Origin: Patescibacteria group bacterium
GTDB taxonomy: Bacteria > Patescibacteriota > Minisyncoccia > Phycocordibacterales > UBA1006
DNA length: 14,179 nt
Reading direction: 5' to 3'
Assembly (NCBI GenBank): GCA_020428585.1
Contig: JAGQMP010000008.1
Coordinates: 1-14,179, forward strand
This document shows, piece by piece, positions 11,825-14,179 of this stretch. The stretch's first letter is position 1. The number at the start of each line of letters is the position of its first letter. Made by a program: the position numbers and the translations under genes. The notes under the pieces were generated by a model. It did no database searches. It had not been told where the DNA came from and worked only from the letters and a program-made list of their open reading frames with translations.

Positions 11825-12142
11825 ATGTTTCGTACTAAAGAACGTCTTTCTTCGACCTTGGTAACCAAAGTATTAAAAAAAGGAACACTGATAGGATCAG
11901 GTACTTTTCGTGTACGATACCTTCCTGTTAAAGGTGAACGGCGGGTTGCTGTGGTTATCTCAAAAAAGACGATTAAGGGAAGGGTTCAAAGGAACCGCGA
12001 ACGTCGTCGAACTCTCCACCTCCTAAAAGAGCTGTTACCGATTGGTTACCATATGGTTGTTATGATCAACCGTAACACTCAAGACCTCTCCCAAGCTGAT
12101 CTTAAACAATCTCTCGTTGATCTTATGACCAAGGTTACATAA
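11825..12142 (+). CDS. rnpA: Ribonuclease P protein component
   Basis: A 105-aa basic protein. The family signature lies at 47-62, KKTIKGRVQRNRERRR, including the RNR motif that contacts the P RNA. MFRTKERLSST fits the usual start (MLPkknRLkk). The frame is also open from ATG 11792, but that start lies inside the hairpin and would add residues absent from the family, so ATG 11825 is chosen. The protein aids the catalytic RNA in 5' processing of tRNA precursors. It follows rpmH across a hairpin; yidC starts 31 nt downstream. yidD, often found between rnpA and yidC, is absent. Confidence 0.94.
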   Translation: MFRTKERLSSTLVTKVLKKGTLIGSGTFRVRYLPVKGERRVAVVISKKTIKGRVQRNRERRRTLHLLKELLPIGYHMVVMINRNTQDLSQADLKQSLVDLMTKVT

Positions 12143-12173
12143 ACCCTACCCTTTCCTTGTTATTTCTGTTACC

Positions 12174-12923
12174 ATGCGAGCTATGATTGCCCTTTGGAAC
12201 ACTCTTTTTTACGAACCTTTATATAATGCCCTGGTGTGGTTGATTGATGTTGCGCCAGGACACTCGTTATTTCTTGCGGTGGTGATGCTTACGTTGGTCG
12301 TGAGACTCATTATTTCACCCCTTTCTTATCGTGCTCTTAGAACCCAGATCAAGACGAAGGCTATCGCACCAAGAGTGAAAGCAATTAAAGATACCGTAAA
12401 GGACAAGCAAGAACAAGCACGTCAAACCTTTGCTTTATACAAAGAAGAAGGGGTAAACCCTTTCTCGAGTTTTCTCTTGATCCTTGTTCAATTTCCTATC
12501 ATTATAGCCTTGTATTGGGTGTTTCGAGATGGTGGTGTTGAAATTAACCCTGATCTCTTGTATTCATTCATTGATTTTCCAGAGCTGATCTCACGCGTGA
12601 CCCTTGGTATTGACCTCGGTACCAAGAGTTACCTCCTCGCCTTCTTAGCTGGGTTTACGCAGTACCTTCACCTCTCACGTTCAGCAAGTTTTCGGCAGAC
12701 GGGTCCGACCGACGGTGCCTCAGATCAAGAAAAGGCGATGGCCATGGTGGGCCGATCCATGCGTTATACCATGCCGATTATGATTACTATTTTTGCCTAC
12801 ATTATTGGTGGTGCGGTGGCGTTGTACTGGGTAACCTCAAACCTCTTTATGTTAGCTCAGGAAGCCTACCTCCAAAGGAAATTACAACCACATACCACTC
12901 AAGAAAAAACGAGCGTAGCTTAG
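12174..12923 (+). CDS. yidC: Membrane protein insertase YidC/Oxa1 family (short form)
   Basis: A 249-aa protein of the Gram-positive/Oxa1-like size, without the large periplasmic domain of proteobacterial YidC. Hydrophobic segments lie at about 8-26, 31-51, 98-117, 152-166 and 197-227. Arg44 in the LVVRLIISPL helix is the conserved positive charge of the hydrophilic groove. The charged loop 52-92 is the cytoplasmic hairpin, and GGAVALYWVTSNLFMLAQ is the typical last helix. No lipobox cysteine is seen. It inserts and folds small membrane proteins with or without SecYEG. ATG 12174 has a TTATTT -10-like element 8 nt upstream; ATG 12183 is an alternative start. Terminator and jag follow. Confidence 0.95.
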   Translation: MRAMIALWNTLFYEPLYNALVWLIDVAPGHSLFLAVVMLTLVVRLIISPLSYRALRTQIKTKAIAPRVKAIKDTVKDKQEQARQTFALYKEEGVNPFSSFLLILVQFPIIIALYWVFRDGGVEINPDLLYSFIDFPELISRVTLGIDLGTKSYLLAFLAGFTQYLHLSRSASFRQTGPTDGASDQEKAMAMVGRSMRYTMPIMITIFAYIIGGAVALYWVTSNLFMLAQEAYLQRKLQPHTTQEKTSVA

Positions 12924-12938
12924 CCCACGCCCGTTTTT
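12905..12938 (+). terminator. Intrinsic terminator after yidC
   Basis: AAAAACG-A-GCGT (12905-12916) pairs with ACGC-C-CGTTTTT (12927-12938), 11 pairs with one A-C mismatch and a 10-nt loop, ending in a T-run. It overlaps the last yidC codons and separates yidC from jag. Confidence 0.75.
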
Positions 12939-12943
12939 GATTG

Positions 12944-12952
12944 TGTTATACT
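12944..12952 (+). promoter_or_regulatory. Extended -10 promoter of jag
   Basis: TGTTATACT is an extended -10 (TGN plus TATACT at 12947-12952), ending 7 nt before the jag ATG. There is no clear -35 because the yidC terminator occupies that region. A start of transcription at or next to the ATG is expected. Confidence 0.6.
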
Positions 12953-12959
12953 CCTTGGT

Positions 12960-13418
12960 ATGGATCCCTTAACCCTACAACGAGAAACCCAAACCATTCT
13001 CGATATGATGGGTATTCGGGTAAAAGCTATTGATATTATCCAGGATCAAGACCTTAGGATCACCGTTATCTCGATTCGAGTACCTGGCGATGAACAGGAT
13101 TTATTTACTGATCATCATAATGAATTATCTCGAGATCTTGGGCTTATCCTTAGGTTGGTGTTCGAAAAAAAACACCGAGTTTTCAAAGATATCACCGTTG
13201 ATGTGAATGGTGAGAACCTAGCTTTGATTAATCACACCAAAGAGAAAGCCGCCCTGGCGGTTGAACGGGTGACCTTCTTTGATAAGCCGTACGAGTTTGG
13301 GTACCTCAGTTCTTATGAACGTATGATCGTGCACAGCTATCTCAAAAACGTACCCGAAGTTGTTACCGAGTCACACGGTGAAGGTAAAGAGCGTCGCCTG
13401 GTCGTAAAAAGAGCCTAA
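12960..13418 (+). CDS. jag: Jag/KhpB-like RNA-binding protein with R3H domain
   Basis: A 152-aa protein. The C-terminal R3H domain is clear: SSYERMIVHSYL with Arg121 and His125 (the RxxxH motif), then TESHGEGKERRLVVKR (136-151), typical of Jag/SpoIIIJ-associated proteins. The middle part (about 30-100) is in the place of the KH domain, but a clean GxxG loop is not seen. The long Jag-N domain of many Firmicutes is lacking. Jag (KhpB) binds RNA and affects cell division and elongation in Gram-positives. Its position directly after yidC is the conserved one. It has its own promoter and ends in a terminator shared with the convergent VirB4-like gene. Confidence 0.9.
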   Translation: MDPLTLQRETQTILDMMGIRVKAIDIIQDQDLRITVISIRVPGDEQDLFTDHHNELSRDLGLILRLVFEKKHRVFKDITVDVNGENLALINHTKEKAALAVERVTFFDKPYEFGYLSSYERMIVHSYLKNVPEVVTESHGEGKERRLVVKRA

Positions 13419-13431
13419 ACGAGGCTCTTTT
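13407..13431. terminator. Bidirectional terminator between jag and the VirB4-like gene
   Basis: AAAAGAGCCT (13407-13416) and AGGCTCTTTT (13422-13431) form a perfect 10-bp stem with a 5-nt loop and A/T tracts on both sides. It overlaps the jag stop codon and touches the stop of the convergent gene. Confidence 0.88.
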
Positions 13432-14179
13432 AATTTACAAATCCAGCGTTTTCTTCGGTATTTTTTAACTCTTCACGTGCCTTTTTGATTGATAGTACTT
13501 GTGCGGGGTCCGAGGTGATGATCTGGTCCTCGGTATACGAAGCGATAATCTTGATCGCGACGTGTTTGAGACCGGCAAAGAAGATCCCTTCTCCGACATT
13601 TGATTCGATTAAAAGATATTTTTCTTCATCGGTAAGCCGGAAGATTTCTTGCAGTTGATCAATCGCGGATGGCGATTGCTTCAAGAGGAGTTGCATTGAC
13701 GAGTTGGTGATAATCGGTACTCCATACCGAGACCTGATAAAGTCACCTACATCCTGGGTGATGGTAGCAAGACCAAGGAAGTATTTACGACCACGCTTGG
13801 CAATCATGAACAGGAATGATGCCGTGTCGTCTGATTTCATCATCCACCAGGCCTCATCCACCACGAGAAGACGCTTCTTGATATCTTTTCTGACCGCATT
13901 CCAGATGAATTGGGTGATGATGTACATGGCCGCAGGTTTCAACTCATCTTCCATATCTCGAATTGAAAAGACGACGAGTTTTTTGTTGATATCAACGTTT
14001 GATGGCTTGTTGATGAATCCTGACCAGGTACCGCGCGTATATTTAGTAAGACGAGTTAACAACGATTCACTTCCCTCCATTGATGACAATACCATTTCAA
14101 AGTCAGACATGAGCGGTGGTTCGATGTTGGCGTAGTTTGAGGTTGGGGTGATGTCTTTTAATGCGTAGGTTTCCGTAAT
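13430..14179 (-). CDS. VirB4/TraC-like type IV secretion ATPase, C-terminal fragment (runs off window)
   Basis: The frame is open from the window edge for 249 residues to the stop at 13432-13430; the Met at 14110 is internal. RLLVVDEAWWMM is the Walker B motif with the DEAW box of VirB4-type ATPases. IAKRGRKYFLGLATITQDVGDFI matches the following RK...TQ motif of the RecA/HerA-FtsK fold, where the Gln senses nucleotide. RYGVPIITNSSMQLLLKQ and the C-terminal helices fit VirB4/TraC (DUF87-like). Walker A would lie outside the window. Such ATPases power conjugation or type IV secretion and are common in Patescibacteria, where VirB4-like genes may serve DNA uptake, pili or host contact; that role is inference. 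Confidence 0.87.
   Translation of the reverse strand: MTETYALKDITPTSNYANIEPPLMSDFEMVLSSMEGSESLLTRLTKYTRGTWSGFINKPSNVDINKKLVVFSIRDMEDELKPAAMYIITQFIWNAVRKDIKKRLLVVDEAWWMMKSDDTASFLFMIAKRGRKYFLGLATITQDVGDFIRSRYGVPIITNSSMQLLLKQSPSAIDQLQEIFRLTDEEKYLLIESNVGEGIFFAGLKHVAIKIIASYTEDQIITSDPAQVLSIKKAREELKNTEENAGFVN

Noticed and set aside
159..14179. TGA recoded as a sense codon
   Set aside because: All recognised genes are full length under the standard code with no in-frame TGA, so absence of TGA stops is not recoding here.

Overview
The window most likely comes from a member of the Patescibacteria (Candidate Phyla Radiation), and it spans the chromosomal replication-origin neighbourhood. This is inference. 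It rests on compact proteins (YidC of 249 aa, a YebC of 175 aa lacking its middle part, an 81-aa protein in the dnaN operon), a VirB4/TraC-type ATPase next to housekeeping genes, almost no Shine-Dalgarno sequences, and -10 boxes placed 6 to 9 nt before start codons. No rRNA, tRNA, CRISPR array, insertion sequence or transposase gene was seen.

Left arm (1-4.3 kb). On the minus strand lies a ribbon-helix-helix/zinc-ribbon regulator with an operator-like promoter, and 4 nt after it the start of a UbiB/ABC1-type kinase that runs off the window edge. Divergent to these is a two-TM membrane protein of unknown function. Then come an MFS transporter (minus), a divergent small HExxH metallopeptidase and a histidine-family phosphatase. 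By eye, the stretch from about 0.5 to 4.35 kb is clearly richer in A+T than the regulator to its left and the yebC/PBP genes to its right, and it looks accessory.

Middle (4.3-8.6 kb). A YebC translation-factor homologue converges on a 959-aa class A penicillin-binding protein (cell-wall synthesis) across a shared 12-bp terminator hairpin. Upstream of the PBP gene on the same strand is ruvC (Holliday-junction resolvase).

Origin block (7.8-13.4 kb). The minus strand carries dnaA, then after a 226-bp spacer dnaN, a small DciA-like (DUF721-like) protein and ruvC, the last three forming an operon that ends in a terminator. The dnaA-dnaN spacer holds two abutting DnaA-box-like 9-mers, a GGCC, a run of seven triplets and an AT-rich stretch. 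This is the order of the basal origin-unwinding module known from Bacillus. Divergent from dnaA are rpmH, rnpA, yidC and jag, the classical origin-proximal set for ribosomal protein L34, RNase P protein, membrane insertase and RNA-binding partner. The 341-bp dnaA-rpmH spacer carries three more DnaA-box-like sites around the dnaA promoter and a 92-bp REP-like paired palindrome.

Right end. jag converges across a shared terminator on the C-terminal part of a VirB4/TraC-like secretion or conjugation ATPase, cut by the window edge.

For genome-wide follow-up: sixteen stop codons can be read and none is TGA. At least seven transcription units appear to start with a -10 box so close to the ATG that leaderless mRNAs are expected.
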